Shown: positions 24,101-35,637 of the stretch, one piece after another
Numbering within the stretch: the stretch's first letter is position 1
How the letters are laid out: each line of letters starts with the position of its first letter
Assembly (NCBI RefSeq): GCF_000346465.2
Contig: NC_034014.1
Span: 1,311,420 to 1,375,419 of the forward strand
From: Prunus persica
Taxonomy: Eukaryota; Streptophyta; Magnoliopsida; Rosales; Rosaceae
Direction of reading: 5' to 3'
DNA: 64,000 bases
Notes under the pieces: model-generated
Database searches by the model: none
What the model was told of the DNA's origin: nothing
Seen by the model: the letters and a program-made list of their open reading frames with translations, nothing else
Translations under genes and position numbers: made by a program

Positions 24101-27100
24101 AAAAGAAGGAAATAGCCCACGAGCCTTAACCCAGTTTGCATGGTTGGGATAGGTTAAAGGGTAGAACCTGGGTTTGATTTCTCCTTGTAACAAAACTAAA
24201 ACTAAAACTGAAGATTGTTGACAAGGTTCCATGAGTCTTTGCAATTTCAAAACAATCATGATTTTAGAACAAAATAACTTAGCATTCATTATGGTTGGAT
24301 TAAAATGCAAACGAAATGGCACTTACATTCTGAAGATTTTTAGCCTTGACAACAGATTTGCTTCCACATTTTTGTAAGGCCATTACCTCATCCTCTTCTC
24401 CCAAAATAGTTCCCTTTTGGACAACTGAGTAGGGGCCAACTGATGAGTGTTGTCCAATTCTTATTGGGAGGAAGCTTAAGACTCCATTCTTCACTTCATG
24501 ACTTTGAATCAAAGCTCCTTCTGCGATCACAGCTCCATCTCCAATTGAAACCAGAGATGGGTCTGTTATGTCAACTGTATCAAGCAAAACTGAGGATCCA
24601 ATCCTAGCTCCAAGCATCTCAAACCAATACTTGAGGAACACAGTTCCTCGCAGATGCTCCGCCATAACTTTGGAAGCAACTTCGTGGGCCTTGTAAAGAG
24701 CCCACCACTTAACAAAATCCATTGACCAGATCGAAACTTCAGCGTTCAGGGCATAGTTTGGCTTTAAGAAAGAATTCCCCAAGAAAGCTATTGAAACACA
24801 GGTAGAAAGTATGCAAAAGATCCAAGCAAGGGGAGCAAAAGTGAGAAGGGTCAAATAATCTAAATAGGGAATTCCTTCTACCAACGTATGGGTAGCTGAG
24901 GCACAACTCATAAAAGCAGAAACTGATAGATATGCAGGAATGGACAGCATAAGAGCAACATAAATAAGAGCCAGAAGTTGGAATAACGAGATAACCAAGT
25001 GATGAGTCTCAGGAATTTCCATCACAAGCTCAGCAGAATCAATCCCAGTATCAGGCTGTGGAACATTGGATGGTGTTGTTAACAGTTGAGGTTGAGAATT
25101 CATTACCAGATTCTCCGAGAAGCTTGCTAAGTCAGCAATGCAGGTTGCAGTGAAAATATCCACAGCTCCTACCGGTATGCCAAGAAAGTCAGAAAGTTTT
25201 TGAGCTGCTCTGACCACACCAATTGAGTCAATTCCATAAGATACTAGACTTTCAGTGTTAGAGATCTTGTTGATTGAAATACCGGTCTGCTCGGAAACTA
25301 GGCGTTTCAAGAAGTCTACAATTTCTTTATTACTTAACTTGGGGCTTGGTGGAGGAGAACTTCTCACAAGTTGAGGACGAGGGGTTATTCCTTCCTTGCA
25401 TGTTCCTGTAGTGAAGGACCGAAGCAGTCTTCTCTGGGTTATAATTGGTTCTGGTACAACATTCAATGTTCCATCAGTAAACTGTTGGAGGCATTCAAAT
25501 CTTTTGATTTTTCCTGACGTTGTTTTACTAATGGTTTTTGGCCTGATCATCTTGACAGAAGCAACACTAACCCCATGCTCTTCTGCAACACGAGCTTGAA
25601 TTTGTTCAACTACATCCTTGCCAACAGGTTTACCATCCCTAACCTCCGCAATTACAACCAAACCAACCTGGTCAGAGCTGTCTGAAACTGTAATACCTTT
25701 CGTTGATAGGATTTCCACTGGAACAGGAATGACAGCACAACATCCAGGGCGTACAAGTTCTGATGCACTCTCCACTGTCTTCTCTACATCTGCTGAGTAA
25801 ATGTTCCTTCCTGCTACAATGATAAGATCCTTGATTCTTCCAGTGATGAACAGTTTTCTGTCAATTACTCGTCCCAAGTCCCCAGTTCTAGTGTAATTAC
25901 GTCCAGGATGGTCAGGAAGCTTGTTTCTGTAAGTTTTCTGGCTCAGTTCTTCCCTTCCCCAGTACCCAATTCCAGCGCTGGGACTACTGATCCAGATCTC
26001 TCCTTCCTTTCCTGCTTCTTTGAGCTCCTCACCACTCTCTGGATCAACTATTCTAATGTTAACATCTTCATCATCTGGATTCACATACCCACAACAAACT
26101 CTTCCTTGCCAATCTACCATGATAGGCTTCCCTTCACCATATGCACAACTGACAAACACACAATTTTCTGCCAATCCATACCCAGGTGCCATCACCTCTT
26201 GAGATAAACCAAAAGGATGAGTGAGCTCAACAAATCTTTTTACAGTTTTCTGCCTAACTGGTTCAGCAGCAACCATGAGGAAAGTCATGGAAGAAAGGTC
26301 AAATTTTCTTTTATTGTCAGACTCCAGCCTTCGAACTACTAGCTCGAAGGCAAAATTGGGGCCAGCACTGTGAGTAGCCTGATATTTGCTCATGATTTGG
26401 AGCCACAACAATGGATTCCTGATGAATGTCAATGGGGAAAACAAAATTGCAGTTCCACCACTAACAAGAGCTGTGAAAAGCCCTCCGATCAGCCCCATGT
26501 CATGGTATTGAGGAAGCCAGCTTACTAGAACTGTCTTTGACGTGCTCTTGTATCTCTTTCGCATTAACTTAACATTATGAATGAGCCCACCGTGAGTTAT
26601 CATGACTCCTTTAGCATCGCCAGTCGAACCTGATGTGAATTGCAGAAAACATACATCATCTCCCTGTGGTTCAAATTCATCTGCTATACCTTCCACAACC
26701 ACGTTTTTGGAGTTCTTAATCCAAGAATCTGTATGTAACCAAGGAAGATTGGGCCACCGAGCTTTGGATTTCTGATTTTTACCAGTCAATGAGATCATAT
26801 TTTTAACTGAACCTGCCTGGACTGCCCAGTGATAACTAATGGTAGAAAGAATTGCCACTGCACCACATGATTTAGCAATGTTTTCAATCTTCAAAAGTGC
26901 TTGACCACCTCTTTGTAAAGGATCTGGAGGTAGAACTGGGACAGGTAAGACTTTAGCTCTTAAGCATCCAAAGAAGGCATCCACAAAGTCCAGGCCTGGG
27001 ACATGGACCAGGAGAACCCTGTCACCAGGCTTGATTACTGGTTTCCGGCATGACAAGAGCTTTTGGGCAATGCAAGAAGCATTGGCATGAAGTTCTGCAT

Positions 27101-29129
27101 AAGTTCTCTGGCTCACCACTTCCCCTTCTTCACTAATCCAAGTATAAAGTAACTTGTTTTGAGTGACTCTGTGAGCTCCCCAGTGCTTCAGATAGCCATC
27201 AAGGGAAGGCAGATTAGGGAACTCCACTTCTGGTAATTCGGCCATGCTTTTAGGGCTTCCTCCCCACTGTTGTTGCAAGGCAAACAAACTCTGCAAAGAG
27301 ACATGTTTACACTATGTAAAGACCTTTTCACTAACTTTGCATTTTCTATCATTCAATTTCAATTGAGTATTCATAAGATTCAATACTTAGATGTTGGGTT
27401 ACCTTAGCATAAGGAAAGTTTGGCATGGAATTGTCATTTGCAAAGTGTTTGCAGACTAAACCCATAGCATATGATGAATTTCTCTCCGTTAATTCAAAAG
27501 CCATAAGCCCACCTACATAGTAAGTGTTCTTGAAGCCTTGAAGTTGAGATTCCAATTTCTCATAGAAACCATCCATCATCTCTGTATTCAAATATTTAAA
27601 ATTAGCATCCCTAATTGGCAGGGGTAAATGATGTAAAAGCAAATCATTGGCGTACCTTGGCTGCCAACGTGAGGAAAATACTTAAATCGTCGTTGGAGAA
27701 CCACCTCCTTAACTTCTCCCCCTATAAGTTTTGCAGCATCAATTGCAAGCTTTGTCACAGTTGGTCCCGTAATATTGACAGAATTTCCATAAGACCAGAA
27801 TAAGAAAATATCAGTGTCAGCAAAGAATCTCTGCATGGCAACTGGATGTCCAATTGTTGCAGGATTGCTTATATATTCATCGAAGTAGTAGAAACCCATC
27901 GGCATATGTTCTATCCCTTTAATCTTCAGAACAGTAGTGTAGTAGTCAATTGTCTGTACTTTACTGAACAACTCCTTCTCAACATCACCCATCTCCATTA
28001 CTTCACTTTTATGTTCTGCAACGACAAATCCTTGTTAGGCATCTCAACAAGACAAAAAGGAAAAATAATGATAATAAAGAAACAAACAAACAGGGAGGTG
28101 GAGTAATGAACAAACCTGCAGGATGTGAAGGTAGTGATCTGTAAGTTCTTCCATTTTTTAAAGGAAAGGAACCAGAAATGATGATTTTATCGAACTCCAT
28201 AACTTTAACTTCTCCATCACAACTTTTTAGATCAACACTGACACAATCAGAATGGCGTCTGATCTCTAACACTTCAGTGTTGCAGTGAACTATTGGGAGT
28301 GATTCACTGATCTTCTTCCAAAGACTTGTATATCCACCTTTGAAACGGCGTATTTTCCCAGCCATGGAAGTTCGTGTGAACTCATGAATGTAGGCATAAG
28401 GCATGTCTTGAATATACCCATAACCAGAAGCAGTGTATCCATAAGCCACGGATTTGGGAACAGACTTAAATCCATGATGTTCAAGATATACTGGCGTTAA
28501 GTCTGAAGCATATTCACTCACAGCATGGACTCCAATTCGACCTGAACTTGCTGCCTTATCCTATCAAACGTAAAGTGGAGATATCAGTATTGCCAAAGCT
28601 GAGGAGAAAAAAAGAAAAGAAAAAGAGTGTATAAGAGGAGGAACTAACCTGGAGTTCTAAGGTAAGTGAGATCACAGATACATAATCATCTGCAACTTTA
28701 ATATCTTGATACTCCCCTGTAGTATTGTCAATAAGTGCAAGCTTGTGGGAGTCCATTTCTTCTAGTTCAGACCCAGTCTCCTTTGCCAAGTGAAAGATGA
28801 CAGGGGCACTGTTTGCAGCAAGAACTTGACCACCCAGATCATAAATATTTCCTGTATATGTAGTATATATGTAGTCAAAATCAATTACATAACAAATCAG
28901 GCATAAAATACATCTTATATTTCTTACCTTCAATCTCGACTGATTCACACATGCCACCAACGGTATGGTACTTCTCTAACACAGTCACATTGCTGTAACC
29001 AAGCTTCACCAGTGCATAAGCAGCTGATAAACCACTTGGACCAGCGCCTACTATCCCAATTCTTGTGTTCATAGGCAGGCATGGATGCAGCCTGGAGAAC
29101 TGGTCCTCTATTGACTTTCCAGGGTCCAT
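21120..29129 (-). CDS. Giant oxidoreductase/acyl-AMP ligase/carrier/catalase-like/LbH protein
   Basis: Seven exons (complement of 28928-29129, 28649-28851, 28116-28560, 27656-28015, 27403-27581, 24327-27290, 21120-23708) join in frame to 2313 residues. Residues 1-463 are a flavin-type Rossmann domain (GAGPSG at 28-33, then an amine-oxidase-like GGMCES). About 480-1100 is an AMP-forming domain: TSGSTGDAKG at 682-691, GYGLAEN, YTRTGDLG, and SGKIK with the A10 Lys near 1057. The SAGPNFAFELVVR stretch favours a fatty acyl-AMP ligase. A carrier domain follows, with the pantetheine Ser near 1152 (GIDSIG). Then come membrane helices and three hexapeptide blocks near 1356-1433, 1606-1707 and 2220-2305. 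A catalase-related segment at about 1750-2050 has FHRIG and RSLIY. TGA lies in frame shortly before the ATG. The layout recalls NRPS-terminal (TIGR02353-like) and Pls proteins. It is probably a membrane enzyme acting on carrier-bound acyl groups; the product is unknown. Confidence 0.85.
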
Positions 29130-29271
29130 CTCCCTCGCCGTTCAGGCCTTCCGGCAGTGCCTATTGACATCAAATAACAAACGGAGTTCAACTTCGTTCC
29201 AGTTCTAACTCCTAGTTATCGGAAACCCTACACAAGGGTATCCATAAATAGTACGAGTTTTATAACCACAG

Positions 29272-29494
29272 TCGGTGATAAAACCAAAATCTTATGTGTC
29301 TTCTTGTCTGTTATTACAAGAAAAAGGACATTTACACAAATATCCAGTGAGGCCAATGAGAAGAACAAAGATCAGTAATCAGTTGGTGATAAAACCAAAA
29401 TTTATGTGTCTTCTTGTCTGTTATTACAAGAAACAAGGACATTTATGCAAATATCCAGTGAGGACAATGAGAAGACAAAGATCGGTAATCAACT
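29272..29494. repeat. Tandem duplication of about 111 bases
   Basis: A unit starting 'ggtgataaaaccaaaat' at about 29274 is repeated from about 29385, with roughly 90 per cent identity including 'atgtgtcttcttgtctgtta' and 'aaatatccagtgagg'. It lies between the start codon of the giant gene and the small ORF upstream, probably within a 5' leader intron. Confidence 0.85.
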
Positions 29495-29655
29495 TTGGAA
29501 AAACCTTGACATTTCAAATGAAGTTCCAAACATTAGAAGGCTGCATTGGAGCTAGGTAGATATTCTTACTTTCTATAATTCATAAAAGGTTTCATGTGCA
29601 GACAATTGAAAGTCCAAAAGAGAGCGTAATTACTACTACATCTCATACGACTGAT

Positions 29656-30234
29656 TTACTTCTCTGCTGCATATAGCAACAATGTAGGAATAAAGGCCTC
29701 CATATACTCGAGAAGGTCCTCAGGATCCAACTATGTTGAAAAAATACTAGACAGATGAACATGAATATACCTTGGTGGAAATGCAAAGATTGTAGAATAT
29801 ATATTCTACGCCTTCCAAAGGCGGCAGCTTGATCAACTCAGTGCGCTCTATAAAATAGCCCCTGCAATGCCATTATCACCTTAAGCTCAGAAAACAATCA
29901 TGGAATGAAATTGAAAGAAAGCCGAGATTTTTACCCACCCATTTAACATCATAAACTTGTTGTACACTCTCATTCAGAATATATAGCCACCACATGTTTT
30001 ACATTCTACTTCTTTTATCTGGGTTACTCTCTTTTAGACCAAAGATCAAATATTTGATGGACATAAATATCCTCTGCTCCTCCACCCACCTACACTTTTA
30101 TATATACCATGAAACCTCTCTTCCTAAACCACCAAACGTGTAAAACAGAGCTAGTTACTTCTCACCATGAAAATGACTTACCTTAGAGCTGAAATGGGCA
30201 AGAGGGTTTGCTCCAATTGAATGCCAAATGGCAT
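29656..30234 (-). CDS. Spliced small ORF upstream of the giant gene
   Basis: Three putative exons on the minus strand, 30182-30234, 29771-29861 and 29656-29730, have good GT..AG borders (AAG|GTAAGT, TTGCAG, AAG|GTATAT, ACATAG). They join in one frame to 72 codons starting MPFGIQLEQTLLPISALR, continuing LIKLPPLEGVEYIFYN and ending PTLLLYAAEK before TAA. The protein is Leu- and aromatic-rich, and I do not recognise it. It lies 527 bases before the ATG of the giant gene, on the same strand. It could be an upstream ORF in that gene's leader, a separate tiny gene, or the remnant of a lost gene. A cryptic donor GAGAA|GTAAAT overlaps the stop, but joining to the next plausible acceptor also meets a stop before the main ATG. 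Confidence 0.45.
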
Positions 30235-31799
30235 ATAACAATGGTAAATGTGGGTCAAATGAGCCGTTCTTCCACACACACAAAAAGTTGCTGATCTCAT
30301 TTCTCACAATTTCGCTGATATTTAAAACAACCCAGATGCCTCTTCCCTCCAACAACAAGCAGACAAAAATCCCAACTGTTTCTTTGCTTCCCAAAACACC
30401 AACTTCCTTGGTCACTCCGAGAATTTTCAATCCAAATATTCAGATATTCCTACCTTTCTCACTTCATATTGAAAACGTCGTCCATGTGTCAGTGCATACA
30501 AAACAATATTCTCAGAGTGAAGGAGATATTGATTAAAAATTAAAAAAAGAAAAAGAAATAACAGAGGATATGCCCATAGAATACAGGGATCTACGGTGAC
30601 TATGGATTTTGGATTTTGGATTTTGGAGAAGCAATCTGTCGAATGAATGATGGCGGTTAATGCAAACCCATTTTTTTGTTTTTCGTTTCCTGGTGTTTAT
30701 ATGGCTTTCTTTATCCTGTTTTCTAAGTTGCGCGGGAGGGTTAGGGTTTTGACAGTTGGATGCCGTTACACTGCAAAAAACTTAGGGGTTAACATTATTT
30801 TGCTACCTCCAGTCAATAACACAATGACAAGTGAAAAAGTTATCTTACGTATCATTGCGTTATTAGCCAGAAATAACACTTTTGTTATTTCCGTTGCATG
30901 AGAGTCTCTCATTACAATGACTATGACTTAAGCCATTTATATTTATATTTATATTTTTAATGATTTTTTTTTCCTAATACAAGGCATGGTAACTGCTCTT
31001 AATGACGTTGAGCTACAAACTCCTCGCATATTTTTAATGAATTAATTAGTCTTTTCCTTTTCTTTTTGGGGGAATAGACAAATATATATATGTGTATATC
31101 TAATTTGACATGGATTTATTAAAAAATATAAAACCTTTTTAATGAAAGTGACTTTACAACATATAATGGTGGAATATTACAGAGTCAAATATAACATGAT
31201 GTCAATATATTTTTTTCTTTGAAAATAAGATGATGATATTTTCTTTTAAGAAAAGGAGATGATATCAACATATATAATTTCTTATGGTATTATTTATTTC
31301 TGTAATTTAGGTGGTTAATTTAAATTCACATATTTTATATTTGGTTTTAATTATCATTTTGCACACAACTATTTTAATGGAGTAGTTGTAATTTGTAGTC
31401 AGATACTGGCCTAAAGGAAAGGGGCGACACTCTTCACTCCAATGGAAGAATAGCATTTTACAAATAGTGCACGCTGCCAAAGGAAAAAAATGGATATCAT
31501 ATTTTTAAAGTAAAAATGAGCTTCTTAGTGATATAAAATGATATAAATAAAGGAGCTTTCATTTTATTAAAACCCAAATAGAAATACTCCATGTCTTAAA
31601 TTCTAATTAGTAAGAATTGTCCACACAAAAAAAAGAGAGTAAGAATTGTTATGTCTAATACCTAATTTTTCTTATAAATAAATGAATTAACCATTATAAA
31701 AGTTATGAACAACTTAAAACTTAACGCAAGTACAATGATGATATTTCCAAAGGTATGGTTCTTGTTAATATGTATTGAACAAGGGGATAGAATAGTTTT

Positions 31800-32310
31800 A
31801 TTTTTATTTTTTTTTAAACGATAGTATATTATTTATGAACAAATAAAAGTACAAAGCAACTATGTGCCGAATATAGGTAAATCTTCGCCAATGACCAAAT
31901 ACAACAACATATTGAATTGATTTAGAGAGAATCACGTACAACCCAAACAATGACTAAATCCTAATTTAGCAACTAGAAGCACATGTACTTAGACCTACAA
32001 TACAGAACCGCCGCGCAACAAAAAATCTGTATTGAAAGCCATAAGCTAAAATGAAATAAAAATCTTAAATAGAAAACAAATCATAGCAAACTCCTAAGGA
32101 GTTTCTAAAAATTATATTAAAACAAACTACGAAAAATAGAACCACTGCTCCACATCTTTCGGGCAATTCAAAGAAAATCATAGTGTCATACTGGCTAAAC
32201 CCATAGTGCAGCACTGGCTAAACCCGAACTCAATGCAACCAGACATCTTCCCCTCTTAGAGCTCCGAACTATGTCGAAGAGAGCCAACTCCTTGTGTACT
32301 TGGACTAAAA
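31800..32310 (-). repeat. Retroelement 3' tail, copy B
   Basis: The first about 170 bases match copy A at 18504-18690. This copy continues for a further 300 bases ('acagaaccgccgcgcaac', 'cccatagtgcagcactgg'). It opens with a T-run, so the poly-A side is to the left and the element is on the minus strand. No coding frame remains. Confidence 0.55.
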
Positions 32311-32454
32311 TATAGCGATTATATCATGACGACAACATTGTTTCATGGCATGAGGATAATCCATATAGAAGTGATGTTGATTTAATTACAAGTTTAGAAC
32401 TTATGCTACATATTTTCTAGTTTTCATTTTTTTTAGGTTATGATTTTTTATGTG

Positions 32455-32585
32455 TTTAATTTTAATACAAGTGATAGTATAAACTATAAGGATGAGGGAA
32501 TTTCTCACACACACACTATGAATATATCATAAAGATTCGAACTTAAAATCCCTTTTATGTGCGTGTAATTGTCATGGATTTCTCT
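32455..32585 (-). repeat. SINE-like tail, degenerate
   Basis: It starts with T-rich sequence and 'ttaatacaag', then 'gattcgaactt', a box-B-like word in reverse, before 'aatccctttt'. The segment at 34250-34370 begins with the same 'tttaatacaag' and has 'gggttcgcac' at a similar distance. Probably two copies of a decayed tRNA-derived SINE. Confidence 0.3.
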
Positions 32586-33179
32586 CTCTCTAGGACAAAA
32601 TATTTTATAAATCACACATTTTGGTTGATTAAATTATTGACCTTAAAAAGTCCTGCCAAAAGAAGATTTGACTTTAAAAAGTTATGATGAAAGCCATTTA
32701 ACAGGTCTCATGTAATCAAAAAGTAGATATATAATAGAGAGGAAGTTATTTCTGGTAATTGGGTCCGCCGATCATGCACTTTATTTAATTACTAGTAATC
32801 AAAGCATGTTATTTTGGGTGAGCTTTGTGATTTTGTCATCATAAATTCAATGAGTTATTAAAAGTTTGAGTGCGTAGTTGTCTAATTCTCCAAGGTCAAT
32901 GTCCAAGAAACTAAAACGAAAGAAACCTTTTTATGAAAATGACATCCTAAAATAATATATATGAAAATTTGTAATAATCAAATATTTTTTTGGGGTCAAA
33001 ATGTAATCATCAAATATTTTTTGAAGGAACGATGTAATAATCAAATCTTGGAAATGAAAAAACAAGAATTATGTCATACCGAATTATTGGATTCGCCAAT
33101 TTTGTACTTGCTGATGTAATATGTTAAAAGAAAATTAGAATTGATGTGATTCTGGTCTATTTCTTCGTATGGGTTTACT

Positions 33180-33425
33180 TCTCTAAAAAGCACTTTTGTT
33201 TATAAGCGCACTTCTAGTAAAAACACTATTGTTATAAAGATATTGAAATTTTCTTAAGAAATCGAAGAGCTTCCTAGAAAAGCACTTGGGAGTACTTCTT
33301 GAAGAAGCATCTAAAGAAGCACATGTCAGGTGCTTCTCTAGAAAGTGTTTCTATAACTCATAAGCACTTCTAAACTTTCAGCCAAATGCTATTAGAAGTG
33401 ATTTTAGTTATCCAAAAGCGCTTTC
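33180..33425. repeat. Foldback-rich dispersed repeat
   Basis: About 250 bases are built from words around 'aagcact', 'agtgctt' and 'agaagc' on both strands ('aaaagcacttttgt', 'agcacttctaaa', 'aagcgctttc'), as in common palindromic MITE-like repeats of dicots. Clean termini and target duplications were not found. Confidence 0.35.
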
Positions 33426-34249
33426 TTTATTATTTAAGAAAAAAACAAAATTGTTGCTTTCTAATTATGAAAGTGGTGAAATCATTTTCTAATAGCGAGG
33501 ACGGCAGAGTGATAAAAAAGAAATAAAATTAATGTGCATGATATGATGGCATCATCCCAAGTTTTTATCGCCAATTACATTATCGACACAAAAATTTGCA
33601 CAACGAAGGATCTCAATGCAGCGTGTCATTTCATTTCAGGCACAACCATGAGTAGTTTTTTTGTTGTGAGAGTCACACCATTAGGCGGTATTAACAATTT
33701 ACTCATATTGTGATATGTATAATTATTAATTAGTACTATATTGTAGATCCATGTCAAATAAATTCTTCCGACTATTTATATTATAATATGTGAATTAGTC
33801 ATGTGACAACGTATCGATACTCCACCACAAGACTATTGGAGTAGAAGGAAATAAGAAATACTAAAAAGATTATAATGATCACACTTTTGGAGAAGGTCTT
33901 ACATTCAAATCTCTTCACGATAATAGATGAAAGTTTGTGTTGTATATAAATAAATAAAAAATACACTAAAAGTTTTAGAATAGAGTTGACTTTGTGTGGG
34001 GAAACATAAAGCGAGTTTGGGAATCTAAAATTACAGAGTGCTTTGGTGTGTAAGGATTTAAGCTTTTGTAATTCTCTGGTGAACCTCATTGTCCTTGATG
34101 GTGGACATAGGCCAAGAGCCTAATCACGCAATTCTTTGTGTCCCATTGGTTGTCTTGTTCTATATTTCTCATCATTCTCTAATGTTTATAGGACTTGCCC
34201 TAATGGTAATGAACCCAAATCACATTATTAGATTATGTTAAATATATAT

Positions 34250-34370
34250 ATTTTTTAATACAAGAGAGAGTTTAAACTAGAAGAGGGAGGTGTTCGAGTG
34301 TCATAGGGTTCGCACTTGAGATCAGCAATCTGCAAGTCAAGGTCCTTTTTTACTAAGTTAGATCATATTG
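34250..34370 (-). repeat. SINE-like tail, degenerate, second copy
   Basis: It begins with a T-run and 'aatacaagagagag', contains 'gggttcgcac' (box-B-like), and resembles the block at 32455-32585. No borders could be set. Confidence 0.3.
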
Positions 34371-35637
34371 GCAATTAAATAAATAATTGTTTAAACTTTT
34401 ATAAAATACATCACATTCATCGCTTCCAAGGGGCACGAGAGCTCTCATAATCGTTGATCTTTTGCTTGTAACAGGCTAACAGCAGCTTTTATAGACGAGG
34501 TGATGCAATGCTGGCAAATATATATATTGAAAGAGTTCGAATTTGGGGAGGCCACTATGCTACTATAACTTCTGATATCTTTTTTTTTCAAGGTTAGACT
34601 ATCACAATCACAAAGAACGCTTCAAGAAAATGCAGATGAACTGTGTGCAATTACATAATGTTGCACATCACTCAGATATGCCTTATTTATTCAGAGTGAA
34701 GATTTGTATTTGCTTTAAGGTTTTTTTTTTTTAAATGTATCTAATAAATTTTAAAAAAAATTAACTAATAATTAACACAGTTTTATCTAAATTGATTCAT
34801 TTATCCTAACAAAATAAATTATTTTTCTTGCTTGTTGATCTGATTTGTAGACAGGGAGAGAAAAATTAAGTGGGCCAAACATTCTAAAGTTCTAAACCCA
34901 TATGAAGTTCATTTTTACTCCTCAGATAGCAATGCAATTGGGTTGCTTCTTGTGAGAGACTTCTAGCTCCTTCAAAGGCTTCAATTGTATGTCGTTGTTG
35001 TTAGCATGGTATATGAATTCATTTTGCATCATGTCTAAGTGATGGCTTTAGAATTTGAGCTGGAAATGTAATGTCACTAGATGGTTGGTCATACACAATT
35101 AATCAATGATTTGGAGAAACAGAGAAAGAAAACTAGGGAAGTGTGTTTTTAACCCTCTGGACTTCCCAAATGGTTCAATTATAACTTGAAACCATAAATA
35201 TGCACCTCTTCATGTTCATTTGAGAAGTAATTTAAAAGATTTGCTCAACATTCAGAATCTGAGTGACTCAAAATTCAAGCCTACTATCTCTGCAGTTTCT
35301 AAGTTATGAGTGTATTTTAACTAGTGTGTTTGAGATGCCCTTGAAAGCAGATATTGTATGTCTCATTCTTATATAGTTTCAAGAGCACCAAGTCCAAATT
35401 TTGTATATAGAGTTGCACAGTTAGATCAGATTCTGGTTCTGCACTGGCTATGTTCAAATTGAATCCTACAAATTGAAATGCATTGATTACAATAAACAGA
35501 ATTTAAATATGAAAACATAAACAAGTTCATAAAATGAAATTTGCCGATTGGTAACTATTTCACCCTGCTTCAGCATCTGCACGACTTTGAAACACAGATA
35601 CAATGATGAAAATAAGACAAGTGAAGGCCAGTTGTGC

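Larger units (their letters stand above)
30235..35637. other. Long gene-free interval with repeat remnants
   Basis: AT-rich DNA between the small ORF and the MCTP gene. Retroelement tails or foldbacks occur at 31800-32310, about 32455-32585, about 33180-33425 and about 34250-34370. No other exon, tRNA or conserved ORF is visible. The last few hundred bases should include the 3' UTR of the MCTP gene. Confidence 0.45.

Noticed and set aside
24300..27296. Treating the acyl-AMP ligase segment as its own gene
   Set aside because: Its apparent start is TTG inside a splice acceptor, and a donor near its end (24327) joins in frame to 23708; it is one exon of the giant gene.
30155..30430. 91-codon frame MKILGVTKEVGVLG..
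   Set aside because: Its frame does not continue into the next exon-like segment without a stop; the alternative frame starting at 30234 does.
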